Positions 39,432 through 48,437 of a DNA stretch of 64,000 bases are shown here, piece by piece; position 1 is the stretch's first letter; the number at the start of each line of letters is the position of its first letter. The stretch covers positions 16,799-80,798 of the forward strand of contig NZ_KI914748.1 in assembly GCF_000520515.1 (NCBI RefSeq). The letters are read 5' to 3'. A program made the translations under genes and the position numbers. This DNA is from Arthrobacter sp. H20 (GTDB lineage Bacteria > Actinomycetota > Actinomycetes > Actinomycetales > Micrococcaceae). The notes below the pieces were generated by a model. It was not told where the DNA came from and searched no databases. It saw only the letters and a list, made by a program, of their open reading frames with translations.

Positions 39432-39584
39432 TTAGGACTCGTCATCGTCCCCGCTCTTGATCTTTTCGCCGTCTGGCAGTTCGTTTTCCGGGCCGGGACC
39501 ACCGTATCCGCCGGCATCGATTTCATCGGATCCGCCGACCGACTCCGCCGCATCGTCGCGTTCCTGATCGTTCTGTTCGCTCAT
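39432..39584 (-). CDS. small acidic hydrophilic protein
   Basis: A 50-residue frame runs from ATG at 39584 to TAA at 39432, beginning MSEQNDQERDDAAES and ending KSGDDDES. It is very rich in D, E, G and S and has no hydrophobic segment. A clear AGGAAAGG lies 9 nt before the ATG, and the length is bounded by a stop that leaves no room for another gene. Unknown function. The MSEQ start and composition recall the repeat protein at 24301-24666. It diverges from the methyltransferase gene over 65 bp. Confidence 0.65.
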   Translation of the reverse strand: MSEQNDQERDDAAESVGGSDEIDAGGYGGPGPENELPDGEKIKSGDDDES

Positions 39585-39649
39585 GGGATGGCACCTTTCC
39601 TGCGTTTGGCTTAGTACACGGCGAACTTATCACCTCGAGGAGGTATTCG

Positions 39650-40276
39650 GTGGGCACACCAGAAGACCAGACGGCAAGGGTTTTGCGGGTTTGGGAGCGG
39701 AACGCTGAAAGCTATGACCGGGAAATCGCCTTTCTGGATCGGGTTTGGTTCAGCGGCGGCCGGGAATGGCTGGGTGCCCGGGCCACCGGTCGGATCCTTG
39801 AAGTAGCAGTCGGCACCGGACTGAACCTGCCCCATCTGGCGGCGGACTCGCAGGTAACCGGGATCGATCTCAGCCCGGCGATGCTTGCCATTGCCGCCAA
39901 CCGAGCATCCCTCCTGGGCCGCGACGTGGACCTGCGGGTCGGCAACGCCGAGCAACTTCCCTTCGCCGACAACTCGTTCGACACCGTCCTGTGCGGGCTT
40001 TCGCTGTGCGGAATACCCAACCCGACCGCGGCAATCGGCGAAGCCAGGCGAGTGCTGGCGCCCGGTGGAAGCCTGCTTCTTCTCGATCACGTGGCGAGCA
40101 CCTGGCCACCGATCTACGCGCTGCAATGGCTGCTGGAGCGCGTCACAGCGCGGGCGACTGGCGAGCATCTCACTCGCCGTCAGTTGCCCTTGGTGGAAGC
40201 CGCCGGATTCGCTGTAGTCGAAGTGGAGCGGCTTAAGGCTGGCTCGATTGAACGGATCCACGCTCGCAAACCCTGA
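39650..40276 (+). CDS. class I SAM-dependent methyltransferase (UbiE/PmtA-like)
   Basis: The 208 residues hold the SAM-binding motif I ILEVAVGTGLNLPHL near residue 49, motif II GIDLSPAM near 72, and the post-II segment FDTVLCGLSLCGIPN. It resembles Methyltransf_11 enzymes that modify lipids, quinones or small molecules; the acceptor is unknown. The GTG start at 39650 has a perfect GAGGAGG upstream. No partner genes indicate a pathway. Confidence 0.87.
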   Translation: MGTPEDQTARVLRVWERNAESYDREIAFLDRVWFSGGREWLGARATGRILEVAVGTGLNLPHLAADSQVTGIDLSPAMLAIAANRASLLGRDVDLRVGNAEQLPFADNSFDTVLCGLSLCGIPNPTAAIGEARRVLAPGGSLLLLDHVASTWPPIYALQWLLERVTARATGEHLTRRQLPLVEAAGFAVVEVERLKAGSIERIHARKP

Positions 40277-40369
40277 TCTTGTGGGTCTTCCGCGCTGCCT
40301 ATACTGAACACTCGGCTACATTTTTCAGTCGGTGCTGTATTAGTTCTGGTTCTTTGGCATGCTGTAGCC

Positions 40370-42004
40370 ATGGCAAACCGAGCGGGCACAGTCGCCCTCC
40401 CCAGCGATCTCGTCAATATTTCCTCGCTTCTGGATGCGTATTTCGACGTCGTCCCAGACCTGAGTGACCCAGCACAGCGGGTGGCGTTTGGCACGTCGGG
40501 TCACCGCGGATCCTCCCTGAAGGCGTCGTTCAATGAGGGCCACATCGCTGCGATCACCCAGGCGATCGTCGAATACCGGGCCGGCCAGGGGATCACCGGC
40601 CCCCTCTTCGTGGGCCGGGACACGCATGCGCTCTCCGAACCCGCCCAGCAGACTGCCCTTGAGGTGCTGGCCGCGAACAATGTCACGGTCAAGGTGGACG
40701 CGCGCGGCGCCTACACTCCCACCCCTGCAGTGTCCCACGCGATTCTTGCCCACAACTCGCGCGGCACGGATCAGGCCGACGGCATAGTCATCACCCCCTC
40801 GCACAACCCTCCCGGCGACGGCGGATTCAAGTACAACCCGCCGCATGGCGGACCGGCAGACTCGGACGCCACCAACTGGATCGCCGACCGGGCCAACACC
40901 CTGATGGAAGGCGGGCTCCGGGAGGTCCGGCGTGTCCCTGCGAGTCAGGCGCTGCAAGCGGAGGGCATTGGAACCTACGACTTCCTGCAGCACTATGTCG
41001 AGGACCTGCCCACCGTGCTCAATCTCGATGCCATCCGGGCCTCGGGGCTGCACATCGGAGCCGACCCCATGGGCGGGGCAGCGGTCGACTACTGGGGTGC
41101 CATCGGCGAGACCCACAACCTGAACCTGACCGTCGTCAACCCCGCCGTTGACCCCCAGTGGGCGTTCATGACCCTGGACTGGGACGAGAAGATCAGGATG
41201 GACTGTTCATCGCCGTCGGCCATGGCCTCGCTGATCGCGAGATCGGCAGAGTTTGATATCTCCACCGGGAACGACGCCGACGCCGACCGGCACGGGATCG
41301 TCACCCCCGACGCGGGGCTCATGAACCCCAACCACTACCTCGCCGTGGCCATTGACTACCTCTACCGGAATCGCCCGCACTGGCGGCAGGATGCCGTCGT
41401 CGGGAAAACGCTCGTCTCCTCGTCGATCATCGACCGGGTGGCAGCGGATCTGGGACGGACACTCGAAGAGGTCCCAGTGGGCTTCAAGTGGTTTGTACCG
41501 GGCCTGCTCTCCGGTGGGCTCGCCTTCGGTGGAGAGGAGTCAGCTGGGGCCTCCTTCCTGCGGCACGACGGCTCACCGTGGACCACTGACAAGGATGGCA
41601 TTTTGCTGGCCCTGCTGGCCTCCGAGATCACTGCGGTCAGTGGAAGCACGCCGTCGCAGCACTACGCTGCACTGACCGAGAGGTTCGGTGATCCGGTCTA
41701 CGCGCGCGTAGACGCTGCAGCAACGCGGGACGAAAAATCGGCGTTGGGGAAGCTGTCGCCGTCGGATGTCTCGGCCACCACTCTCGCCGGCGAGACTATC
41801 ACCGCGAGGCTGACCACAGCGCCGGGCAACGGGGCATCGATCGGGGGGCTGAAGGTGACCACTGAAAATGCCTGGTTCGCCGCCCGCCCGTCGGGTACCG
41901 AGGATGTCTACAAGATCTACGCCGAGTCGTTCAAGGGCACAGATCACCTCAAGCAGGTCCAGGACGAGGCGAAGGCCCTTGTCGACGGAGTCATCGGCGG
42001 GTAA
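40370..42004 (+). CDS. pgm: phosphoglucomutase (alpha-D-glucose-specific)
   Basis: Pgm interconverts glucose 1-phosphate and glucose 6-phosphate, linking glycolysis with glycogen and cell-wall sugar synthesis. The 544-residue protein has [10 protein letters not shown] (about residue 41-50), the phosphoserine loop [16 protein letters not shown] (about 140), the metal loop [11 protein letters not shown] (about 300), and the sugar-phosphate site [14 protein letters not shown] near the end. Length agrees with the family. A hairpin at 42011-42045 follows. Confidence 0.96.
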   Translation: MANRAGTVALPSDLVNISSLLDAYFDVVPDLSDPAQRVAFGTSGHRGSSLKASFNEGHIAAITQAIVEYRAGQGITGPLFVGRDTHALSEPAQQTALEVLAANNVTVKVDARGAYTPTPAVSHAILAHNSRGTDQADGIVITPSHNPPGDGGFKYNPPHGGPADSDATNWIADRANTLMEGGLREVRRVPASQALQAEGIGTYDFLQHYVEDLPTVLNLDAIRASGLHIGADPMGGAAVDYWGAIGETHNLNLTVVNPAVDPQWAFMTLDWDEKIRMDCSSPSAMASLIARSAEFDISTGNDADADRHGIVTPDAGLMNPNHYLAVAIDYLYRNRPHWRQDAVVGKTLVSSSIIDRVAADLGRTLEEVPVGFKWFVPGLLSGGLAFGGEESAGASFLRHDGSPWTTDKDGILLALLASEITAVSGSTPSQHYAALTERFGDPVYARVDAAATRDEKSALGKLSPSDVSATTLAGETITARLTTAPGNGASIGGLKVTTENAWFAARPSGTEDVYKIYAESFKGTDHLKQVQDEAKALVDGVIGG

Positions 42005-42010
42005 CCGTCA

Positions 42011-42045
42011 TCGCAGGGACGAGTTCGCGAGGGCCGACCCTGCGA
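42011..42045. terminator. bidirectional hairpin between pgm and the aldehyde dehydrogenase
   Basis: TCGCAGGG (42011-42018) and CCCTGCGA (42038-42045) pair perfectly around a 19-nt loop in the 47-bp gap between the two convergent genes. There is no strong T-run, so terminator strength is uncertain. Confidence 0.45.
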
Positions 42046-42051
42046 CCGTTG

Positions 42052-43438
42052 TCAGAGGACCCGCCGGAGCAGCCACTTCTTGAGCCCACTGTAGGGCGGG
42101 TAGGCAAGCCGCAGGGTATCGACGCCGGTCCCCTTTGAAAGGACTCCGCGTAGCTGGCTGAACGCGTCAAAGGAATAGCGGCCGTGATAGGCGCCGGTCC
42201 CGCTGTCACCGACGCCACCGAAGGGCAGCCCAGGAACTGTCAGGTGCAGATTACACGCGTTATGGGCTATCCCGCCGGCGCGGATGCGTGCTTCAAAGTC
42301 CTGCTGCACGGGTATCTGACGGCTGAAGAGGTAGGCGGCCAGGGGGGGCGGGGCGGGACTTGATGAAGCCAACGGCTTCCTCCATCCCGCTCACGGTCAA
42401 GACGGGCAGGATGGGGCCGAAGATTTCCTCTCGCATGACCGGCGAGTCCGGCTGCACCTCGCCCAGCACAGTGGGTTCGATGTACCGGGTGGAACGATCG
42501 TGGGCTCCGCCGGCAATGATGGTCCCGCTGCTGAGGAGTCCCACCAGCCGGTCAAAATGGGTCCCGTTGATGATTCGACCGTAGTCAGCACTGCGCTGCG
42601 GATCCCTGCCGTAGAATTCGGCGAGCGCCCGCTTCAAGTGTTTCAGTAGCTCCGGTTCCAGCCCCGCCTTCACCAACACATAGTCGGGTGCAACGCAGGT
42701 CTGGCCAGCGTTAAGGAACTTGCCAAATACCAGCCGCCGCGCCACAGCGCGGAGGTCGCCGTCCAGGACCACGGCTGGCGATTTACCTCCCAGTTCAAGC
42801 GTGACCGGGGTGAGCTGTTCAGCAGCGGCCTTCGCGACGATCTTCCCGACGCGAGCCCCTCCGGTGAAGAAGATGGAGTCGTATTTTTCGGCCAGCAGCA
42901 GGGTACTCACATCGGGGCCGCCCTCCACCACCTCCACAGCTGTGCCGTCCAGATAAAGAGGCAGCAACTCAGCGATCACTGCTGAGGTTGCGGGCGCCAA
43001 TTCGCTCGGCTTCAGGACGGCGCAGTTCCCTGCAGCGAGCGCACCGACCAGAGGAGACAGGAGCAACTGCACCGGGTAGTTCCAAGGCCCAATGATCAAT
43101 GCCACACCCAGGGGCTGGGGCTGACAGTGTGCTGACGCCGGCAGCAAACCGATCGGCACCGGCACCCGCTCAGTGCGGGTCCACTTTGCCAGATGGCGGA
43201 GGGCGAATTCGGCTTCTGCCCTCACCAATGAGAGCTCGGTGACCAGCCCTTCCAGCGGATTCTTGCCCAAGTCCGCCTGCAACGCAGCAGCGAAATCCTG
43301 CTCCCGATCGGCGAACATCCGGATCAGGCCGTTGAGCTGAGTGCGCCTCCATTCCAGCGGGCGGGTAATCCCACTATCGAAGGTCAGGCGTAGCCGCCCC
43401 GCCGCGGTCGCGGCGTCGACACCCGACAAGAGCGTCAC
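42052..43438 (-). pseudogene. aldehyde dehydrogenase, frameshifted in a G7/C7 run
   Basis: Two frames together give a full aldehyde dehydrogenase: the N-terminal part (43438 to about 42340) has GPWNYPVQLLLSPLVG, FTGGARVGK, the glutamate in TLELGGKSPAVV and the catalytic Cys in NAGQTCVAPD; the C-terminal part continues with LAAYLFSRQ, GGIAHNACNLH and LPFGGVGDSGTG. The break is in a run of seven G on the plus strand (42342-42348), where six would restore the frame. All key residues survive, so this may be recent loss, a length-variable tract, or sequencing error. GTG at 43438 overlaps the SDR stop in GTGA. It oxidises an aldehyde with NAD(P). Confidence 0.82.
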
Positions 43439-44261
43439 TTCACCCGTCCGGTGAAGTGCTCCATCGAGCTGTACACCTTGAAGACGCGTCCGGCCACGAC
43501 GTCCCACACCGGCTGGGGCAGAACACCCCGCAAGGCGCTACCCAGCGCCACCGACCAGGGCAACTGGAGACGGGGGCGTCCGTCGTACAGGGCCCGCCAG
43601 GCCTTGTCGACGACGTCGGCCGGGTCCATCAGCGGCGTGAACAGGGGGCCTCTCGCGCCCTCAAACATCCCGGTTCGAATGTGGCTGGGGATCAGGGTGG
43701 TGACCTTGACCTGGTGGTGCCCAGCCTCACGCAGTTCGAGCCGAAGCGAGTCACTCCACCCGATCACTGCCCACTTCGAGGCGGTGTAGACGCTCATCCG
43801 CGGTACCGAAAGGGTGCCGGAGGCGGACGCGACATTGAGGATGCGTGCCTGATCACCCGACGCGATAAGTCTGGCAGGAACTCTCGGGTCAGGTGCATCA
43901 GCGCCAGCGTGTTGATCTGCATCACCAGCGCAATGTCCGCCTGCTGCTCGTGCTCCCAGAAGTACTTTCCGCGAACGATCCCCGCATTATTGATCAGTAC
44001 CGCTGGAGTTCCGACGTCGTTCCGGACGGCTGCTGCCGCCGTCGTGATCTCCTTCAGGGAGGCAAGGTCGACTACGTAACTGTGCACTGAGGACCCCGCG
44101 CCCCCCAGGGAATCGGCAGTCGCGTGGAGCGCATCCGCGTCAACATCCCAGAGGACGACGGCGGCGGCCCGGTCCCTGACCGCGCGTTCCGCGTATAACC
44201 GGCCCATCCCGCTGGCGGCACCGGTGATGAGGACTGTTCGACCTTCGACTGTGAAGGACAT
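43435..44261 (-). pseudogene. short-chain dehydrogenase/reductase, frameshifted
   Basis: The first frame (44261 to about 43870) holds the cofactor loop LITGAASGMGRLYAE near residue 11 and the structural LINNAGIVRG. The second frame continues at once with ARILNVASASGTLSVP and the catalytic YTASKWA. One base is missing near 43864-43871, in the CCAGACTTATCG region of the minus strand. Without it the 275-residue SDR would be complete and would act on an unknown alcohol or ketone. It overlaps the aldehyde dehydrogenase gene, and both members of this two-gene operon are broken by one base. Confidence 0.82.
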
Positions 44262-44335
44262 GAGTGCAACGTAACATCCCGCGGCGGGCGGTAGGATTTC
44301 CGACAGATCACCCACACCTTTTGGAAGGCACAGCC

Positions 44336-45664
44336 ATGAGTAGGCTCGGTACCACTTGGACAGTTCACGGCGACGGGAAGAACGTCCTACCCGGGCAATT
44401 TGTTGCCCCGGATGAGCGGCTGAGCTGGCCTCGAACGATAGGTATTGGCGCGCAGCACGTCGTCGCCATGTTTGGTGCAACGTTCCTCGTGCCCCTCATT
44501 ACTGGGTTCCCGCCGGCGACCACCCTCCTTTTTTCGGGGATCGGCACCATCTTGTTCCTCATCATCACCGCCGGAAGGGTTCCCAGCTACCTCGGTTCAA
44601 GCTTCGCCTTCATCGCACCGATCGCCGCCGCCCAAAGCCAGCACGGAGCCGCTGGCGCACTCGGCGGCATCATCATGGCTGGCGCGGTACTGGCCATCAT
44701 CGGTGCCATTGTGCACAGGGCCGGCTCCCGGTGGATCCAGGTGATTATGCCGCCGATCGTCACCGGCGCTATCGTCGCGCTGATTGGCCTGAACCTCGCG
44801 CCGACAGCGAAATCCAGCTTCGAGCAGGCGCCGCTGACCGCGCTCATCACAGTGGTGGTGATCCTGCTGGTGACTGTCCTGTTCAGGGGGATCCTCGGAC
44901 GGCTTTCCATCCTCGTGGGTGTCCTGGCCGGCTACGTCGTCGCAATGCTGCGCGGGGAAGTGGACTTCGCTGCGATTGGTGACGCCGCGTGGGTTGGCCT
45001 GCCGCCGTTTCAGACACCAGAGTTCCACCTGTCAGTTGTCGGGTTGTTTGTCCCAGTTGTTCTCGTTCTGGTCGCCGAAAATATTGGCCATGTGAAGTCG
45101 GTCGCGGCGATGACCGGACGCGATCTTGACCCGGTGACCGGACGCGCGCTGATGGCTGACGGCCTCGCCACGATGCTCGCCGGATCCGGCGGCGGATCGG
45201 GTACCACCACTTACGCTGAGAATATCGGCGTCATGGCAGCCTCCCGCGTGTATTCCACTGCGGCATACTGGGTTGCCGGAATTGTCGCCATCCTGCTGAG
45301 CCTCTTCCCCAAGTTCGGCGCGTTGATCGCCACCGTCCCGCCCGGCGTCATTGGCGGAGCGGGAGTGGTGCTGTATGGCATGATCGGCATTCTCGGTGTG
45401 AGGATCTGGGTGCAGAACCAGGTGAACTTCTCCAACCCGATCAACCTGTCCACGGCGGGGGTTGCCCTGGTAGTTGGAATCGCCAACTTCACCTGGGCCA
45501 TCGGCGAACTCACCTTCGAAGGCATAGCACTGGGCACAGCCGCCACCCTGGTGATTTACCATTCGATGAACGGGCTCGCCCGCTGGCGGGGCAGCGAACA
45601 CGTCACCGGGCCCGACGACGTCGACGCCTCCGACAAAGGGTACCGCCCGTCGAAGCTGGGCTGA
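44336..45664 (+). CDS. uracil/xanthine permease, NCS2 family
   Basis: The 442-residue membrane protein is a nucleobase:proton symporter of the UraA type. It shows VVAMFGATFLVPLITG near residue 42, the conserved VAENIGHVKSVAAMTGRD segment near 245 and GGSGTTTYAENIGVMA near 288, with about 12-14 helices. Uracil is the most likely substrate based on the short, UraA-like length; a xanthine role is not excluded. ATG at 44336 has GGAAGG upstream. A serine hydrolase gene follows after 5 bp, so the two are probably cotranscribed. Confidence 0.93.
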   Translation: MSRLGTTWTVHGDGKNVLPGQFVAPDERLSWPRTIGIGAQHVVAMFGATFLVPLITGFPPATTLLFSGIGTILFLIITAGRVPSYLGSSFAFIAPIAAAQSQHGAAGALGGIIMAGAVLAIIGAIVHRAGSRWIQVIMPPIVTGAIVALIGLNLAPTAKSSFEQAPLTALITVVVILLVTVLFRGILGRLSILVGVLAGYVVAMLRGEVDFAAIGDAAWVGLPPFQTPEFHLSVVGLFVPVVLVLVAENIGHVKSVAAMTGRDLDPVTGRALMADGLATMLAGSGGGSGTTTYAENIGVMAASRVYSTAAYWVAGIVAILLSLFPKFGALIATVPPGVIGGAGVVLYGMIGILGVRIWVQNQVNFSNPINLSTAGVALVVGIANFTWAIGELTFEGIALGTAATLVIYHSMNGLARWRGSEHVTGPDDVDASDKGYRPSKLG

Positions 45665-45669
45665 GCCGG

Positions 45670-46227
45670 ATGGACATCTTCGTGGTCCACGGCTACCAGG
45701 CGTCTCCTGGCGAGCACTGGTTTCCGTGGCTGAAGTCCCGCTTCTCATCGCGGCAGGACAGCGTCACAGTGCTCGAACTACCCACACCGAACGAGCCCAC
45801 CACAGCCGGTTGGATTGCTGCCCTCCACGAGTCCATCGGGCGTCCTTCAGCCGAGACGGTGATCATCGCGCACAGCCTCGGCTGCATTACTGCACTTCGC
45901 TACCTGGCGTCTCTGGATCCGGGTTGGTCGCTCGGGGGCCTGATCCTTGTCGCCGGGTTCGCCGAGCACCTCGATTCCCTCCCGCTCCTCGACGGCTTCA
46001 CCACCGGCAATGAGTTTGTCGACAATCTGTTGGTCCCCCGCTGCACGGTGATCGGATCGGACAATGACCCGGTAGTAGCTCCGGTCCTGACTGCCAGTCT
46101 TGCGAGCCGGCTTGGCGCCAGGCTGATCACCGTAACAGGGGGCGGGCATTTCGGGTCCAGCGACGGCTACCAGAGGTTCGCCGAAGTTCAGGCGGAGTTG
46201 GAAAAATTGCTTTCCCAGGGTCGCTAG
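45670..46227 (+). CDS. RBBP9/YdeN-type alpha/beta-hydrolase
   Basis: This 185-residue small serine hydrolase begins with FVVHGYQASPGEHW and has the nucleophile elbow IIAHSLGCI near residue 67, the acid in GSDNDPVV near 136 and the His in GGGHFGSSDGY near 157, the RBBP9 family pattern. Substrates in bacteria are unknown. It directly follows the permease gene with no room for a separate promoter. Confidence 0.88.
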   Translation: MDIFVVHGYQASPGEHWFPWLKSRFSSRQDSVTVLELPTPNEPTTAGWIAALHESIGRPSAETVIIAHSLGCITALRYLASLDPGWSLGGLILVAGFAEHLDSLPLLDGFTTGNEFVDNLLVPRCTVIGSDNDPVVAPVLTASLASRLGARLITVTGGGHFGSSDGYQRFAEVQAELEKLLSQGR

Positions 46228-46298
46228 TCCTGCTCACCCGGACCGCCGATTGTCAGGCGCCCCGCCCGTCGTGGCTGCGGTGGGATTAGGCTGAGCCG

Positions 46299-46868
46299 AT
46301 GAGACCAACGATGCGGTGCCTCTTCCTCAATGGAACTGTGGGGGCGGGAAAGACGTCCGTCGCCCAGGCAGCAGCAGCGCTCCTGGCCGCCGACGGAGTG
46401 CCCCATGCGGTAATCGATCTTGACTGGTTACGGTTCGCCTGGCCGGCTCCGGCCGGCGACCCGTTCAACCGCGACCTTGAGCTCGCCAACCTGACCGCCA
46501 TGGTGCCCAATTTCCGTGCGGCGGGAGCCACGGTCCTGATCCTCGCTGGAGTGATCGAGGGCTCCGCGCACCGTCGGCAATACGAGCTGGCGCTGGGCAG
46601 CCCCCTCGTGGTGATTCGACTGGACGCCCAGCTCACCACGGTCCGGAACAGACTGCGGCACCGTCACGGCTCCCTTGATCCTGCGCTGGGGTGGCACCTA
46701 CACCGTACCGGCGAGTTGCAGGCGATTCTGCAGACAGCCGACGCTGACGATGCAGTCATTTCAACCGACGGATGTGATGTCAACCAGGTGGCCGCGGCGG
46801 TTGTCGGGCTGGCCAACGAATATTCACCGGAAATGAACACATCCGAAAGATCGCCTGCGACGAAGTAG
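46299..46868 (+). CDS. P-loop NTPase, small-molecule kinase-like
   Basis: A Walker A loop NGTVGAGKTSVAQA lies near residue 10-23, followed by IDLDWLRFAW (about 47) and an arginine-rich lid segment VRNRLRHRHG near 107. This is the layout of AAA_18/AAA_33 type kinases for nucleosides, sugars or antibiotics, such as gluconate or phosphotransferase-like kinases. The substrate is unknown. Two in-frame ATGs (46299 and 46311) are possible. 189 residues. Confidence 0.75.
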   Translation: MRPTMRCLFLNGTVGAGKTSVAQAAAALLAADGVPHAVIDLDWLRFAWPAPAGDPFNRDLELANLTAMVPNFRAAGATVLILAGVIEGSAHRRQYELALGSPLVVIRLDAQLTTVRNRLRHRHGSLDPALGWHLHRTGELQAILQTADADDAVISTDGCDVNQVAAAVVGLANEYSPEMNTSERSPATK

Positions 46869-46921
46869 TCCGATAACACTGCTTTAAGCTTCAATTATTC
46901 ACTTGGATTTCAGGACACGTC

Positions 46922-47302
46922 ATGGACAACTTCAACATCATCACCGCCGAGCGCGGCCCTACGGCCGATGAAAGGCAACGTCTCGCGGTGAGGGAAGACG
47001 GAATTTTGCCCGTGAGTTGGAGTCCCCCAACAACTGTCACAGCTGACGATGCCCGGACCGCCCTTGCTGCGTCACTTCTCACTTCCGGAACACGTCGAAT
47101 CCTGATCAGCATGAGGGCTGTCGCGTTCACCACCGCTGCCCGCAGGGCGCTCTGCGATGAGCAGGGCATCGCAGCGATTGCCCTAGTGGGTGAAGGCCCG
47201 GTTGACCGGGTAGTAGCAGCCTTCGCTGACAACGCTGAGCACCCTGCTCAGTTCTTCACCTCCGAGGTTGAGGCAATCGACTGGCTTGAAACTTTCGCCT
47301 GA
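46922..47302 (+). CDS. conserved hypothetical protein, SpoIIAA/STAS-like fold possible
   Basis: The 126 residues alternate predicted strands and helices: RLAVREDGILPVSW, a helix around DDARTALAASLL, strand RRILISMRAV, helix TAARRALCDEQG, strand IAAIALVGEG, and C-terminal helices. This resembles the SpoIIAA/STAS-like proteins seen widely in Micrococcaceae, which may bind regulators, but no clear phosphorylatable serine is seen. The function is unknown. No operon partner is close. Confidence 0.6.
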   Translation: MDNFNIITAERGPTADERQRLAVREDGILPVSWSPPTTVTADDARTALAASLLTSGTRRILISMRAVAFTTAARRALCDEQGIAAIALVGEGPVDRVVAAFADNAEHPAQFFTSEVEAIDWLETFA

Positions 47303-47354
47303 CCTCACCCTTCCTCCCCTGATTCGCCTTCCCGGGAGTGCCTACACTGGTGTG

Positions 47355-47420
47355 ATGGTGAGGATCGGTGTGCTGGGCGGAACGACCGCAGCTGGTGCTG
47401 CAGCAGTGGCCGGGTCCTGA
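47355..47420 (+). CDS. possible 21-residue leader peptide coupled to the phosphotransferase gene
   Basis: ATG at 47355 opens a 21-codon frame rich in Gly and Ala (MVRIGVLGGTTAAG...) that ends in TGATG, where the TGA shares one base with the phosphotransferase ATG at 47420. The phosphotransferase lacks a ribosome site of its own, so reinitiation after this leader is plausible. It could also be chance. Confidence 0.35.
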   Translation: MVRIGVLGGTTAAGAAAVAGS

Positions 47421-48415
47421 TGGATCTGCAGCAGGTCTGGGCATCGCCGTCGTGGAGGGAAGAGGTCCAGCAGTGGATCACCCTGGTGCTCGACAACTGT
47501 AACCTGACTCAAACGGGCCCACTTGAGGCAGCGCGGATCCGGTTTTGGGCCACCCAACTCACCGTGTCAACGAATCATGGACAGCTCTGGTTCAAAGCGA
47601 ACAATCCTGGGCAATTCACTGAGGCGGCAGTTGTCGCCTGCCTGTCCGAGTTGGTGCCGGACCACGTTGCTGCTCCGCTGGCCATCGAACCGGCCAAGGG
47701 CTGGCTGCTCACTCCCGACCACGGGAAAACACTCGCGTCCCTCAAATCGACCGATTATCAGCTCTGGGTTCGGGTGGTGAAGGATTTCGCTGATCTCCAG
47801 AAACAACTCATTCCCCACCGCAACCCGCTGGCGGCCGCTGGCCTGGTCAGCATGGACCCACGGATCGCTGGGAACTTCGCCAGCAACCAGCTACTTCTCC
47901 ATACCGGTCTGCCGCCCGAGCATCCCCTTCGCCTCTCCCCGCAGGCAGCCGACGGAGTCTACGCAAGCGTTCCAGCCCTTGAAGAGGCGGCAGCGGCGGT
48001 CCTCGCATCGGGTGTCCCCCTTACCCTTGAGCACAACGATCTCCACCCGGGCAATGCCTTCATCCCCGGCATCACTACAGCCCCGCTGCGGTTTTTCGAC
48101 TTCGGGGACTCCTACTGGGCGCACCCTTTCAGCTCGCTGTACGTTCCGCTGAGCGTGATGCAGGAGCAGTGGCAGACCACAGTCGACGACCCGCGGATCC
48201 GGCGGGTCATTACCGCCTACCTTGAGTGTTGGACTGACTATGCCCCGCTGCCCGAACTGCGCCTCGCTGTCGAGCCAGCGCTCCAGTTGGCCCGGCTGCA
48301 CCGATACGGTTCCTGGTTACGGCTGCTGATTCACGCCGACGACGCATCAATGGGCGAGTACGGGCCGCACGCACTGGATCACCTGAGAACGCTGACGGAT
48401 CCGGTTTTGGGGTAG
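47420..48415 (+). CDS. aminoglycoside-phosphotransferase-like kinase (APH family)
   Basis: The 331-residue protein has the kinase-like catalytic loop LEHNDLHPGNAF near residue 205 and the metal-binding FFDFGDSYWAHP near 222, typical of APH/choline-kinase folds. The substrate may be a sugar, antibiotic or metabolite; nothing near it indicates resistance. No good Shine-Dalgarno precedes ATG 47420, and a short leader frame ends at TGATG there. A DNA glycosylase gene follows 22 bp later on the same strand. Confidence 0.8.
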   Translation: MDLQQVWASPSWREEVQQWITLVLDNCNLTQTGPLEAARIRFWATQLTVSTNHGQLWFKANNPGQFTEAAVVACLSELVPDHVAAPLAIEPAKGWLLTPDHGKTLASLKSTDYQLWVRVVKDFADLQKQLIPHRNPLAAAGLVSMDPRIAGNFASNQLLLHTGLPPEHPLRLSPQAADGVYASVPALEEAAAAVLASGVPLTLEHNDLHPGNAFIPGITTAPLRFFDFGDSYWAHPFSSLYVPLSVMQEQWQTTVDDPRIRRVITAYLECWTDYAPLPELRLAVEPALQLARLHRYGSWLRLLIHADDASMGEYGPHALDHLRTLTDPVLG

Positions 48416-48437
48416 GCCACGACCGTAGGCTTACCTG

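Noticed and set aside
42342..42348. Programmed ribosomal frameshifting at the C7 run of the aldehyde dehydrogenase
   Set aside because: The usual slippery heptamer with a downstream structure is not seen, and dehydrogenases of this family are single-frame. Indel or length variation is simpler.
47420..48415. Antibiotic resistance role for the APH-like kinase
   Set aside because: Only generic kinase-like motifs are present, and no neighbouring gene points to resistance.
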